From: Hespellia sp.
GTDB lineage: Bacteria; Bacillota; Clostridia; Lachnospirales; Lachnospiraceae
Assembly: GCA_028693555.1 (NCBI GenBank)
Contig: JAQUVD010000024.1
Location: 1 to 59,380 of the forward strand
Length of the DNA: 59,380 bases
Direction: 5' to 3'
Of the stretch, positions 35,753 through 45,195 are shown in pieces; position 1 is the stretch's first letter, and the number at the start of each line of letters is the position of its first letter. Below the pieces are notes generated by a model, which saw only the letters and a program-made list of their open reading frames with translations, made no database searches and was not told where the DNA came from. The position numbers and the translations under genes are program-made.

Positions 35753-36792
35753 ATATATTTTCTATGATATATATTGTGGTAATTGCCTTTGGAATCATTT
35801 CTAAGGTGTCTAGGCAGGGAAGAAAATATTTTTGCATTAGCAGTGGCATAGTATATTTTTTACTAGCTGCGCTAAGAAGTAGTCAGGTTGGTGGTGACTC
35901 TTTTAATTATAGATATATGTTTGAAACGTTGGCTGGGAAGAATATGGGTATGGCTTGGGGATATTCTGAAAAGGATCCAGTTTTCTATGCGCTTTTGTCG
36001 GTTTTGGGTAGAGTTACAGATAATTATACTGTCCTGTTTGCTATTGTTGCAGCATTTTTTGGAATAGCCGTTTGGTATTATATATATAGGTACTCTGATG
36101 ATCCGGTATTAAGTGTGATAGTATTATTGGCGTTTAATCTATATCAATTTTCCCTTACAGGAATGAGACAAACAATTGCAATGTCCTTTATTGTGTTCGC
36201 TATGATTGCAATTAATGAGGAGAAAAAATTACTTCCATATATTCTAATTATCATAAGTGGGTTGTTTCACTCGTCAGCTTTAGTGTGCTTGGTAATTCCT
36301 ATTTTGAGACATTTTCCGATCAAGGTAAATAAGATACGCAGTGCAACTATTCCACTTGCTTTTTGCTTTTTGTTTAGAGAAAATATTGCACAGTTACTTG
36401 TTGGTTTCATTTCAGAGAGAGGATATGGCGTTTCTATTTCGCAATCCGGATACATAATGATGCTGGTTATATTTGTTATATATATAATGGCAGCTGTATT
36501 TGTAAAGGAATATGCTGATTTTAATGAGAATTATCATATTCAATATTGGATCGCAATAGGAGCAGTGTTCTTTGAAACTTTAGTTACAGCACAGAATATC
36601 TTTTTCAGGATTGCTTTTTATTTTTTGTTGGTATTTATTACGTTGGTCCCTAACGTTGCATGCCGTGCAAGAAATGATGCTACCCGTAGAATTCTTACTG
36701 TAGGCTTGTATGTTGTCTTTTCAATACAATACCTTTTCTATACAGTAGGATCATGTTACATTTTGCCATATACGACATTCTGGCAGATATAG
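35749..36792 (+). CDS. wzy: EpsG-like polysaccharide polymerase (Wzy)
   Basis: 347 residues, with about ten hydrophobic helices. ALRSSQVGGDSFNY, SLTGMRQTIAMSF and a middle FHSSALVCLVIP resemble the EpsG family of capsule and EPS polymerases, whose arginines bind the glycan. It links repeat units outside the membrane after flipping. It starts within the stop of the preceding glycosyltransferase, so the two are coupled. It is the only polymerase candidate in the locus. Confidence 0.85.
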   Translation: MNIFSMIYIVVIAFGIISKVSRQGRKYFCISSGIVYFLLAALRSSQVGGDSFNYRYMFETLAGKNMGMAWGYSEKDPVFYALLSVLGRVTDNYTVLFAIVAAFFGIAVWYYIYRYSDDPVLSVIVLLAFNLYQFSLTGMRQTIAMSFIVFAMIAINEEKKLLPYILIIISGLFHSSALVCLVIPILRHFPIKVNKIRSATIPLAFCFLFRENIAQLLVGFISERGYGVSISQSGYIMMLVIFVIYIMAAVFVKEYADFNENYHIQYWIAIGAVFFETLVTAQNIFFRIAFYFLLVFITLVPNVACRARNDATRRILTVGLYVVFSIQYLFYTVGSCYILPYTTFWQI

Positions 36793-36801
36793 GGAGGAAA
36801 G

Positions 36802-37836
36802 ATGGAATTAGTTAGTGTGATTGTTCCTATTTATAATGCAGAGATACATCTTAATGATTGTATTGAAAGTATTGTAAATCAAACGCATGAAAATTTGGAA
36901 ATAATATTGGTAGACGATGGCTCTTGTGATCAATCTGGTGCAATATGTGATGCATTTGCAGAGAAAGATAATCGTATCATAGTGCACCATTTAAAAAATG
37001 GAGGTGTAGCGAGGGCGAGAAATTATGGAATCGAATGTGCAAGGGGAAAATTTATTGTATTCTCTGATAGTGATGACAGAATGGAAAGAGATTTTATTGA
37101 GAGGGCTGTCGTAGATATTCAAGGCGTGGATTATGTATCATGTGCATTTAATACAACGAATGACAATGGTGAGAAACATGTGATTGATTATATGGATCAT
37201 TTTGAAGTAGAAGTAACATATAATGAGTATTTGGAATGTATGCTCGACTATCAAGCGGGTGCTTATTGGGGGGCTAACTGGGGTAAACTGTATCGTAGTA
37301 AATTAATTCAAGAACATGAAATTAGATTTGAGTCAGGGGTTGCTTTTGCGGAAGATTTCCGTTTTAATCTGGAATACTTAAAATACGTGAATGGAATTGC
37401 ACTAATACATGTTCCTGTCTACAATTATAGAGTAGATACGGACGATTCATTATCAAAAAAGAAAAGAGACATTGAACAATATTGGAGAGAATATTTAGAA
37501 CTATATCATAGATATATAGAACTATACTCGGCTCACGGTATTTTGGAACAATTCCAAAATAAATTATCTGAATTTCTAGTAGGTGCCTATGTTTCAATTA
37601 TAAAAGAGGGCGTCTATAATGGTTCTTTGAAGTGGGCAAACGCTACTTCTATGTGCAAAAAAATTACTGCTAGTCCAGAGATTGAACATGCTGTTAGTTT
37701 TTATAGAAGTATGGAAGGCAGGGCTAATTGGTATGCTAGGTTGATTTCACATCATAAGGGTCAACTGATAGCATTCATGTTGCTATTTGCAAAAAAGTTT
37801 AGAAGTTTAACTATTAATAAGTGTTGGGAGAAATAA
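36802..37836 (+). CDS. Glycosyltransferase family 2
   Basis: 344 residues, GT-A fold. VSVIVPIYNAEIHLNDCIES, LVDDGSCDQSG, GGVARARNYG and FIVFSDSDDRME (the DXD-type metal site) are typical of GT2. The C-terminal part is helical with FAEDFRFNLEYLKY, usual for the EpsJ/CpsI-like group. It adds one sugar to the repeat unit. It follows the polymerase gene with AGGGAGG upstream. Confidence 0.93.
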   Translation: MELVSVIVPIYNAEIHLNDCIESIVNQTHENLEIILVDDGSCDQSGAICDAFAEKDNRIIVHHLKNGGVARARNYGIECARGKFIVFSDSDDRMERDFIERAVVDIQGVDYVSCAFNTTNDNGEKHVIDYMDHFEVEVTYNEYLECMLDYQAGAYWGANWGKLYRSKLIQEHEIRFESGVAFAEDFRFNLEYLKYVNGIALIHVPVYNYRVDTDDSLSKKKRDIEQYWREYLELYHRYIELYSAHGILEQFQNKLSEFLVGAYVSIIKEGVYNGSLKWANATSMCKKITASPEIEHAVSFYRSMEGRANWYARLISHHKGQLIAFMLLFAKKFRSLTINKCWEK

Positions 37837-37843
37837 AATCGAA

Positions 37844-39808
37844 ATGACATCTGAAATTTTGAACTATTGTAAAAAAAATAAAATAGAATGTATATTCTTG
37901 GATTTTTTTGGAACCATTGTGCAAAGAAATTGTGCTCCAGAAGAAGTTAAATATTTATGGGCAAAAAAATTGGCTTTAGAACTTAAATATTCTGTTGATG
38001 AAGAATGGCTACTAATGATTAGAAAAAAATCAGAACAGGCTGTTCGTTTCAGAGCAAAAGCGAACGAATTCAATTATCTAGAATTAACGGATGAAATATA
38101 TAGGAGAATAATTGATTTGAATAGTATTTTTGAATCAAAATATAATGCTATAGATTTTTATAATATTTCCCATAATGTTGAAATACAGGCTGAATTAGAA
38201 AGTCAAAACTATATTAGGAATACAATTGATCTGATTAATGAGGCTTATTTAAGAAAAATACATGTTAATATTATTTCTGATTTCTATCTCGGAGAGAAGG
38301 AGCTAAAGATTTTCTTGGGCAAAGAAGAAGTATATAAGAAAATAGAAAATATCTTTGTTTCATCTGATTGCAGAATGTCTAAGTTTTCGGGGGGGATGTA
38401 TGAGTATGCCTGTAGGCAAGTTGGCTTCAAGGTAGAACAGTGTATTATGGTTGGGGATAATCCCGAATCTGACATCCAAAATGCGGAAGCACATGGAATA
38501 AGGGGATTTCTACTAAATTATTCGGATGGAGAAAATCAAAGAAAACGTTTGGATACAAGGCTTGAATATATATCTAAAAAAAATATTTCTGGTGTATATG
38601 GCTATTCAAACTATTGTTTCTTGTTGTATTTATATATAGAACGGCTCTATAAGAGTCTGATTTGTGAAGATATTCAAGATATCTATTTCTTATCTAGAGA
38701 AGGTGAATTTTTAAAAGAACTATTTGATTTGTACATTAGCAAAAGGAATGATGACAGAATCCATACACACTACTTATATGTGTCGAGGAAGGCAACATAC
38801 CCTGCAACACTTAAAGCACTTGGTGAAGAAAAATTTGAGTTGTTGAGAAAGTTTCGGGAGTTTTCAATCATGGATTTTTTTGAAAACATCGGAATGGCAT
38901 CTGTAGTTTCAAAACTTGAGTTGAAGAAGTTTGAAATTGAGAAACCGATTGATAATTTTTTTGATTCCCTGGTTTATCAAAAAATATGTGAAAGAAAGGA
39001 TTTTCAGGAGTTGTATGAGTCTTCACGAGTTCAATATAATCGCTTGTTTAGAAAGTACTGCAAACAGGAAGGACTGATAACAAATCATACAGTAGCCGTA
39101 GCGGATGTGGGTTGGAATGGTACAATGCAGGACAATATCTATAATGCTCTTGGGGGGATTGGCTGTGTAGGCTTTTATATTGGTCTCATAAATTCGGCAT
39201 ATTCATTCCAGCAGAGTAAAAAAAGAGGATTAATTTTTTCTGAGAATCCCCAGAATTCCTCCGATTTAGAGCTGTGGAAGTATGATCATGTATTTCTAGA
39301 ACGTATTCTTTGGGCCAGTCATGGGGCTACGGATTATTATAAAGAAGAAAATAATCATGTTTGCCCAGTGTTTAAAGATTATCCTAGTGAAGAGACAAAT
39401 TATAAACTGATGAAACCAATACAGGAAGAAATTTTGAAAAAATTCGAGGAATTGGACAATGTTTTTTTGCAGTCATCTTACAGTGCGGAAAATGTATATA
39501 AAGATTTTTTGGATTACCATTTACATATGCTTTTTATTGTTAATAATCAGCAATTAGAATTGCAAAGAAAAATGATTAAAGGGCAGATGCAAAATTTCGG
39601 ACATATTTCGACTGCTGGGGATTCTATTGGAACAACATTTTCAAAAAAAAGAATCCTAAAAAAAATTTGGAATAATTTACGGATATTTAAGAATTCTGAG
39701 ATAATGTTTCGAATTCTATTAAATTATAATCAGAAGTTTGCAATTAAAATGCTATATTGTTTTCGGTATTTGAGAAGGAAACGGAGAAAATGGAGTAAGG
39801 ATACCTAA
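37844..39808 (+). CDS. COG5610-like large HAD protein
   Basis: 654 residues. The N-terminal HAD domain has FLDFFGTIVQ (D nucleophile but Phe at the usual second acidic position), VNIISDFYLG, and MVGDNPESDIQNAEAHG. The C-terminal half includes YFLSREGEFLKEL and VAVADVGWNGTMQDNI, a pattern I know from COG5610-type proteins near capsule and LPS genes. The altered motif I suggests it may not be a plain phosphatase. It may process or transfer phosphorylated sugar groups; the function is not established. Confidence 0.7.
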   Translation: MTSEILNYCKKNKIECIFLDFFGTIVQRNCAPEEVKYLWAKKLALELKYSVDEEWLLMIRKKSEQAVRFRAKANEFNYLELTDEIYRRIIDLNSIFESKYNAIDFYNISHNVEIQAELESQNYIRNTIDLINEAYLRKIHVNIISDFYLGEKELKIFLGKEEVYKKIENIFVSSDCRMSKFSGGMYEYACRQVGFKVEQCIMVGDNPESDIQNAEAHGIRGFLLNYSDGENQRKRLDTRLEYISKKNISGVYGYSNYCFLLYLYIERLYKSLICEDIQDIYFLSREGEFLKELFDLYISKRNDDRIHTHYLYVSRKATYPATLKALGEEKFELLRKFREFSIMDFFENIGMASVVSKLELKKFEIEKPIDNFFDSLVYQKICERKDFQELYESSRVQYNRLFRKYCKQEGLITNHTVAVADVGWNGTMQDNIYNALGGIGCVGFYIGLINSAYSFQQSKKRGLIFSENPQNSSDLELWKYDHVFLERILWASHGATDYYKEENNHVCPVFKDYPSEETNYKLMKPIQEEILKKFEELDNVFLQSSYSAENVYKDFLDYHLHMLFIVNNQQLELQRKMIKGQMQNFGHISTAGDSIGTTFSKKRILKKIWNNLRIFKNSEIMFRILLNYNQKFAIKMLYCFRYLRRKRRKWSKDT

Positions 39809-40118
39809 TTAGAATACTTTAAGAAACATCTGGGAATATCTATGGTCTATGTAAATAATTGTTTATCTGCAAATGCATGCTTAATGAAAACTGCAAAAAA
39901 ACGGGGATCGGACAAAAGTGAAGGCGATTAAAACAGAAAAGACTAATTTTCAATGAACAGAAAAACCGAGAAGAATGGGGCGTCACAAAAACAAATATTG
40001 TGGAACGAGTAAGAGAGAGTGGGTTGATTTCATCGGTAAAAGTTCTAAGAATGATGTTAATATTGAGAGTAAGAAATTACAGGAGTTTTACCTAAAAAAT
40101 TAAGATTGGATTGATAGT
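39809..40118. other. Non-coding gap with no supportable gene
   Basis: 310 bases between the HAD-like protein and a glycosyltransferase. Short open stretches (around 39960-40100) look like eroded coding DNA, but I cannot assign them to a family. No clear terminator or promoter is seen. It may be the scar of a lost gene. Confidence 0.4.
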
Positions 40119-41270
40119 ATGAAAATAGCAATAGCTACATTCGCGGATTTGCCAAATCCACCATCTAAAGGTGGAGCGGTAGAATCCCTAATTGACGATT
40201 TATGCAAAATAAATGAGAAAAAGAATCAGCTTTCCTTAGATGTGTTTAGCGTTTATGATAGTGCTGCGGTTGAATTGGCAAAAGATTACAGAAATACGGA
40301 ATTCATATACTATCGGAGATATAAAAATAGAAGAATAAGCAAAAAGAATATTGTGCATAAATTATTCGATAAATCCATTCCAGATAGAACGATGCAAGAA
40401 CTGATTAAATTGATCAATCTGAATTGTTATGATTATGTATTGGTTACTAGCATCAATTATGAGATGGAGTACATATTCCAAAAGATTAATTCAAGAGTAA
40501 TATGGTATTTACACGGTGATCCGATATCTGTTCTTTCAAGAGAAGCAATAAAGAGGATTACAAATCACTGTTATGCAGTTATTACGGTTTCTGATTTTGT
40601 TAATAGTCGGATTACCAGTGTTGATTCTAAGTGCAAAGTAATGACAATTAGGAATTGCACAGATTTGTTACCGGTTCAGCCAAAAGAAGAATTTGCAGTC
40701 AGGCAGGAAATAAGAGGGGAAATAGGTGTTCGGGATAGTGACAAGTTGTTTGTTTATATAGGTAGAATTACACCAATTAAGGGAATATATGAATTGGTAG
40801 AAGCTTTTGTTATTGCTAATATAAAAAACACAAAATTGTTAATAGTTGGAGCACCATCTGATGAAAGTGAAAAGATATACCTAAAAAAAATAAAGAGTAT
40901 AGCGAATCAAAATGTCATCTACTGGGGATATGCTGCACACGGCTCTTTAAACAAATTGTATTGTGCGGCAGATTGTATTGTTGCGCCGTCTGTGTGTCAG
41001 GAGGCAGCGCTTCTTATTGCTTTAGAGGCGGCTATTTGCCACAGATTTCTAATTGCTACTAAAATTGGTGGTATCCCAGAGTATGCAGATGATAATACCA
41101 TTTTGGTTGAATACAATGAAAGGTTTGTCAACAACTTAGCAGATGCAATGCAATATATTTGTGCATCTGCTTATCATATAGTGCAAAAGAAGATAGAGAG
41201 CAATCCAGTAGAAAAGTATTATGATGATTTCTGCAATGTTCTTCTGCAGTTTACCAAGGAGGACATTTAG
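40119..41270 (+). CDS. Glycosyltransferase family 4
   Basis: 383 residues. The N-terminus KIAIATFADLPNPPSKGGAV carries the GT4 acceptor-side glycine loop. The C-terminal half shows FVYIGRITPIKGIYELVEAF and CIVAPSVCQEAALLIALEAA (E-x7-E variant). It adds a sugar to the lipid-linked unit. It ends two bases before the flippase gene. AT-rich codon use matches its neighbours. Confidence 0.9.
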   Translation: MKIAIATFADLPNPPSKGGAVESLIDDLCKINEKKNQLSLDVFSVYDSAAVELAKDYRNTEFIYYRRYKNRRISKKNIVHKLFDKSIPDRTMQELIKLINLNCYDYVLVTSINYEMEYIFQKINSRVIWYLHGDPISVLSREAIKRITNHCYAVITVSDFVNSRITSVDSKCKVMTIRNCTDLLPVQPKEEFAVRQEIRGEIGVRDSDKLFVYIGRITPIKGIYELVEAFVIANIKNTKLLIVGAPSDESEKIYLKKIKSIANQNVIYWGYAAHGSLNKLYCAADCIVAPSVCQEAALLIALEAAICHRFLIATKIGGIPEYADDNTILVEYNERFVNNLADAMQYICASAYHIVQKKIESNPVEKYYDDFCNVLLQFTKEDI

Positions 41271-41272
41271 GC

Positions 41273-42817
41273 ATGTCAAGAATGACAAATACAATTAGAA
41301 ACACTGCAATTGGGTTTGCAGCGCAGTTCGTAGTTATTCTTTTGAATTTTATAAATCGGACAATTTTCATTCAATATTTAGGGGCGGAATATTTAGGTTT
41401 AAGTGGGCTATTCTCTAATATTCTATCAATGCTGTCATTGGCTGAATTAGGAATTGGTGTTGCAATATCTTTTAGCTTATATAAGCCCTTGGGGGAGAAT
41501 GATCTCAGAAAAACAAAAGCACTGATGAACTTCTATCAGTTGGCTTATAGAATCATCGGAGTTGTTATTCTGATTTTGGGTTTATGTTTGATACCGTTCC
41601 TTGACTATTTGATTAAAGACAAGCCAGATATATCTCATTTTTCTTTGATATATGTACTGTTTCTTGTAAACACAGTTGTATCTTATTTCTTTACATACAA
41701 GAGATCTTTACTGTCTGCGGATCAGAAGGAATATATAAATTCTGTCAATCGGACAATTTTTGCTGTTGTTCAGTGTATTGGACAATTTCTAGTCTTATTA
41801 CTGACTAGAAATTATTTGTTGTATTTAACAGTTGTAATTATTTGCACACTCGGGTCAAATATAAGAATCTCTTATCAATGCGACAAGATGTATCCATACT
41901 TGAGGAATAATCAGGAAAAGCTTACCAAAGAAGAAACAAAGTCATTGTTGAAATATGTTGCCGCTCAGATGTCTCATAAAGTGGGTGGAATTGTTGTTAG
42001 TGGTACAGATAATATTTTGACAACATCGCTTGTCAGTGGTGGACTTGTGATTGTCGGGGTATATTCGAACTACCTTTTGCTTATAAACACTATAAGGAGT
42101 GTTATTACGATGTTTTTTACCTCCGTAACTGCTAGTATTGGTAACTTGAATGCGGAAAGTAATGCAGAAAAATCTAAAGAAGTTTTCAATAAAATGTTTT
42201 TTTTGAATATGTGTTTTTACGGAATTACAGCGAACTGCATTTTTAATCTTGCAAATGACTTTATTCGATTGTGGCTTAGCGATGACTACCTGTTATCAAC
42301 TGGTGTGGTAATAATAATTAGCATTAATTATTATATATCTGGTATGCGTCAGACCTGCCAGACATACAACACTACGTTAGGATTATTTTGGAATGACAGA
42401 TTTAAACCATGGATTGAAGCAGTGATTAATTTAGTTTTTTCTATTGCGTTAATACATTACTTTGGATTTATGGGTGTTCTTTTTGGAACATTGATTAGTA
42501 CAGTTGCAACTAGTTTTTGGGTTGAACCGTACATTTTGTATAAGCATGGTTTTAAAATGAAGCTTATAGATTATTTTATTCGTTATGGACAGTATACAGC
42601 TATTACACTTTTAGCAACTATACTTGCGTTCTATTTTACAAAGATTCTTGAAGTGGGTTCATTTTTTATGTGGATTGTAAAAGCAGCAATAGTTGGAGGC
42701 ACTTCACTAGGAATGGTGGCTTTATGCTTTCGTTCAAAACCGGAATTCATTGAACTGAAAATAATTGCTAAAGATATTCTACGGAAATTTGTTAGAAGTG
42801 AAAATAATGGAAAATAA
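41273..42817 (+). CDS. wzx: Wzx-type polysaccharide flippase
   Basis: 514 residues with 12-14 membrane helices (for example NTAIGFAAQFVVILLNFINRTIFI, IIGVVILILGLCLIPFLDYL). MATE/MOP exporter-like features include FIQYLGAEYLGLSGLFSNILSMLSLAELGIG near the N-terminus, the usual Wzx signature. It moves undecaprenyl-linked repeat units across the membrane for the Wzy polymerase. Start ATG two bases after the glycosyltransferase stop, with AAGGAGG upstream. Confidence 0.92.
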   Translation: MSRMTNTIRNTAIGFAAQFVVILLNFINRTIFIQYLGAEYLGLSGLFSNILSMLSLAELGIGVAISFSLYKPLGENDLRKTKALMNFYQLAYRIIGVVILILGLCLIPFLDYLIKDKPDISHFSLIYVLFLVNTVVSYFFTYKRSLLSADQKEYINSVNRTIFAVVQCIGQFLVLLLTRNYLLYLTVVIICTLGSNIRISYQCDKMYPYLRNNQEKLTKEETKSLLKYVAAQMSHKVGGIVVSGTDNILTTSLVSGGLVIVGVYSNYLLLINTIRSVITMFFTSVTASIGNLNAESNAEKSKEVFNKMFFLNMCFYGITANCIFNLANDFIRLWLSDDYLLSTGVVIIISINYYISGMRQTCQTYNTTLGLFWNDRFKPWIEAVINLVFSIALIHYFGFMGVLFGTLISTVATSFWVEPYILYKHGFKMKLIDYFIRYGQYTAITLLATILAFYFTKILEVGSFFMWIVKAAIVGGTSLGMVALCFRSKPEFIELKIIAKDILRKFVRSENNGK

Positions 42818-43175
42818 TATGTCAGTATTTGAAAATGTAACTTTAATGACTACAAGTGATACGGGATTTTTTTGGAACATATTCTTGAAACATTTTTGAT
42901 AACGAATATTGGAGGGATATGCAACTTTTCTTGTGATGAGAAGGCACAGGACGATATACGGCATGCTTGCCAATACTACAAGATAACATAAAAATCGACT
43001 TCAGTCGATGAAAATAAAATATATTCAATCGGCTTCGCCGTAAAGTTTGATGATTTGTCAAGCTTTTTGGCAAAAAAGTGGGTAATTTTATACTAAAGAA
43101 ATAAAGAGCTTGAAAAAATAATGGCTAAGAGTTCTGAGACCTTATTATAAATAACAGAAGGAAGGGTGAATTACA
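42818..43175. other. Intergenic region with two small hairpins and coding debris
   Basis: 358 bases between the flippase and the phosphonate cassette. ATCGACT/AGTCGAT (42994-43009) and CGGC/GCCG (43030-43040) form two compact hairpins 20 bases apart, resembling ends of IS200/IS605 elements, but no transposase is present. A 26-codon remnant starts at 42820. It marks a likely junction where the phosphonate genes were added. Confidence 0.4.
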
Positions 43176-45185
43176 ATGAAAGTATTAATATTAAACTCTG
43201 GTATGGGTAGTCGCATGGGAATTCTTACATCAGAACACCCCAAATGCATGACGGAAATTTCTGCAAAGGAGACCATTTTGTCACGTCAATTGAAACAAAT
43301 TTCAGAACTGGGAATTAAGGAGGTTGTAATTACAACGGGGGTATTTGACAGTGTTTTGATTCAGTACTGCAAGAGTTTAGACCTACCACTTCAAATTACA
43401 TATGTAAAAAATCCAGAATACAAAGATACAAATTATATTTATTCTATTTACTGTGCAAAGGAATATCTTGATGATGATATTATTCTGATGCATGGTGATC
43501 TTGTGTTTGAGAATACAGTTTTTGACTCGGTTGTTAATTCTGAAAACAGCTGCATGACAGTAAGCACAACTTTACCATTACCTGAAAAAGATTTTAAAGC
43601 AGTAGTTCGCAACAATCAAATTGTAAGTGTTGGAATTGATTTCTTTAATGAAGCTGTTTCTGCACAGCCACTTTACAAACTAGGTAAAGAGGATTGGAAA
43701 GTATGGATGGATAATATTGTGAAATATTGCGAATCTGATAATAAAAAATGTTATGCAGAAAATGCTTTTAATGAAGTATCTGATACCTGTAAGATTTATC
43801 CACTTGATGTGAAAAATCAGCTTTGCAGTGAGATTGATAATCCAGAAGATCTTGCGGTGGTTACAAAAACTTTACAAGAAGTAGAGAATAGAACTGTATA
43901 TATGTGCTTTTCAACAGATATTATTCACAGCGGTCATATTTCTATCATTAAAAAAGCACAGCATTTAGGGAAACTGATTATTGGTGTTCTTTCTGACGAA
44001 GCAATTGTAAGCTACAAACGTTTTCCTCTTTTGCCATATTCTGAAAGAAAATCAATGTTTGAAAACATTGCCGGCGTTTACAGGGTTGTTGAGCAGAAAA
44101 CACTTAGTTATAAAGAAAACCTTGAAAAGTATCAGCCAACATTTGTCGTGCATGGAAATGACTGGGTAAATGGTTTACAGAAACCAATTCGTGATGAAGT
44201 AACATCTATCTTGGCTTCATACGGTGGACAGTTGGTTGAATTCCCATACTCTAATGATGAAAAATATCAGGATTTGGATAAGCGTGCCAAAGCAGAATTA
44301 TCTACACCAGATGTACGTCGTGCCAGATTGAAAAAAGTCTTAGCGATGAAAAAGACAATCAGTGCAATGGAAACACATAGTGGTCTGACCGGTCTTATTG
44401 TAGAAAATACGGTCGTAGAAGAAGAGGGTGGAGCAAAACAGTTTGATGCTATGTGGATTAGCTCTTTATGTGATTCCACAGCAAAGGGAAAACCAGATAT
44501 CGAATTAGTAGATATGACTTCAAGATTCCGTACAATTGATGATGTCTGTGAAGTGACAACAAAACCAATTATTTTTGATGGAGATACAGGCGGACTTACA
44601 GAGCATTTTGTATATACGGTTCGTTCATTGGAACGAATGGGAGTCTCAATGATTATTATTGAAGACAAAACTGGTTTAAAGAAAAATTCCTTGTTTGGAA
44701 CAGAAGTGGCACAGACTCAGGCTTCGATTCCAGATTTCTGTGCAAAGATTGCAGCAGGTAAAAAGGCTCAGAGAACAAAAGACTTCATGATTTGTGCACG
44801 TATTGAAAGTCTCATCCTTGAGCAGGGAATGGACGATGCACTTGAAAGAGCTTTTGCATTTGTAGGAGCTGGAGCGGATGCAATTATGATTCATAGTAGA
44901 AAGAAAGATCCTTCAGAAATTATTGAATTTGTTGAAAAATTTCGTGCAAAAGATGAAACAACTCCTATTGTTGTTGTACCAACCTCTTTCAATACTGTCA
45001 CAGAAGAAGAATTCGAAGAACGTGGAGTTAATGTTATTATCTATGCGAATCAATTGACAAGAACAGCTTTCCCTGCAATGCAGAATGCAGCAAAATTGAT
45101 TCTTAAAAACCATAGGGCAAAAGAATGTGATGATATCTGCATGCCATTTAAAGAGATTATCAGCCTGATTCCAGAGGATATGTAA
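43176..45185 (+). CDS. pepM: Three-domain nucleotidyltransferase / phosphoenolpyruvate mutase fusion
   Basis: 669 residues. Residues about 1-230 are an NTP-transferase domain (LILNSGMGSRMG, EHPKCMTEI) like the phosphonate cytidylyltransferase PntC. Residues about 241-365 are a cytidylyltransferase-like domain with HSGH (251-254). Residues about 385-669 are PEP mutase: WISSLCDSTAKGKPD, FDGDTGG, and the diagnostic EDKxxxxxNS at 496-505. PEP mutase makes phosphonopyruvate from PEP, the first step to C-P compounds; the N-terminal part probably activates the final phosphonate with CTP. GAAGGAAGG precedes the ATG. Confidence 0.92.
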   Translation: MKVLILNSGMGSRMGILTSEHPKCMTEISAKETILSRQLKQISELGIKEVVITTGVFDSVLIQYCKSLDLPLQITYVKNPEYKDTNYIYSIYCAKEYLDDDIILMHGDLVFENTVFDSVVNSENSCMTVSTTLPLPEKDFKAVVRNNQIVSVGIDFFNEAVSAQPLYKLGKEDWKVWMDNIVKYCESDNKKCYAENAFNEVSDTCKIYPLDVKNQLCSEIDNPEDLAVVTKTLQEVENRTVYMCFSTDIIHSGHISIIKKAQHLGKLIIGVLSDEAIVSYKRFPLLPYSERKSMFENIAGVYRVVEQKTLSYKENLEKYQPTFVVHGNDWVNGLQKPIRDEVTSILASYGGQLVEFPYSNDEKYQDLDKRAKAELSTPDVRRARLKKVLAMKKTISAMETHSGLTGLIVENTVVEEEGGAKQFDAMWISSLCDSTAKGKPDIELVDMTSRFRTIDDVCEVTTKPIIFDGDTGGLTEHFVYTVRSLERMGVSMIIIEDKTGLKKNSLFGTEVAQTQASIPDFCAKIAAGKKAQRTKDFMICARIESLILEQGMDDALERAFAFVGAGADAIMIHSRKKDPSEIIEFVEKFRAKDETTPIVVVPTSFNTVTEEEFEERGVNVIIYANQLTRTAFPAMQNAAKLILKNHRAKECDDICMPFKEIISLIPEDM

Positions 45186-45195
45186 GGGTATAAAT

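Noticed and set aside
42994-43040. IS200/IS605 element ends suggested by two small hairpins
   Set aside because: No TnpA or TnpB sequence accompanies them, so a mobile element cannot be claimed; kept only as a junction note.
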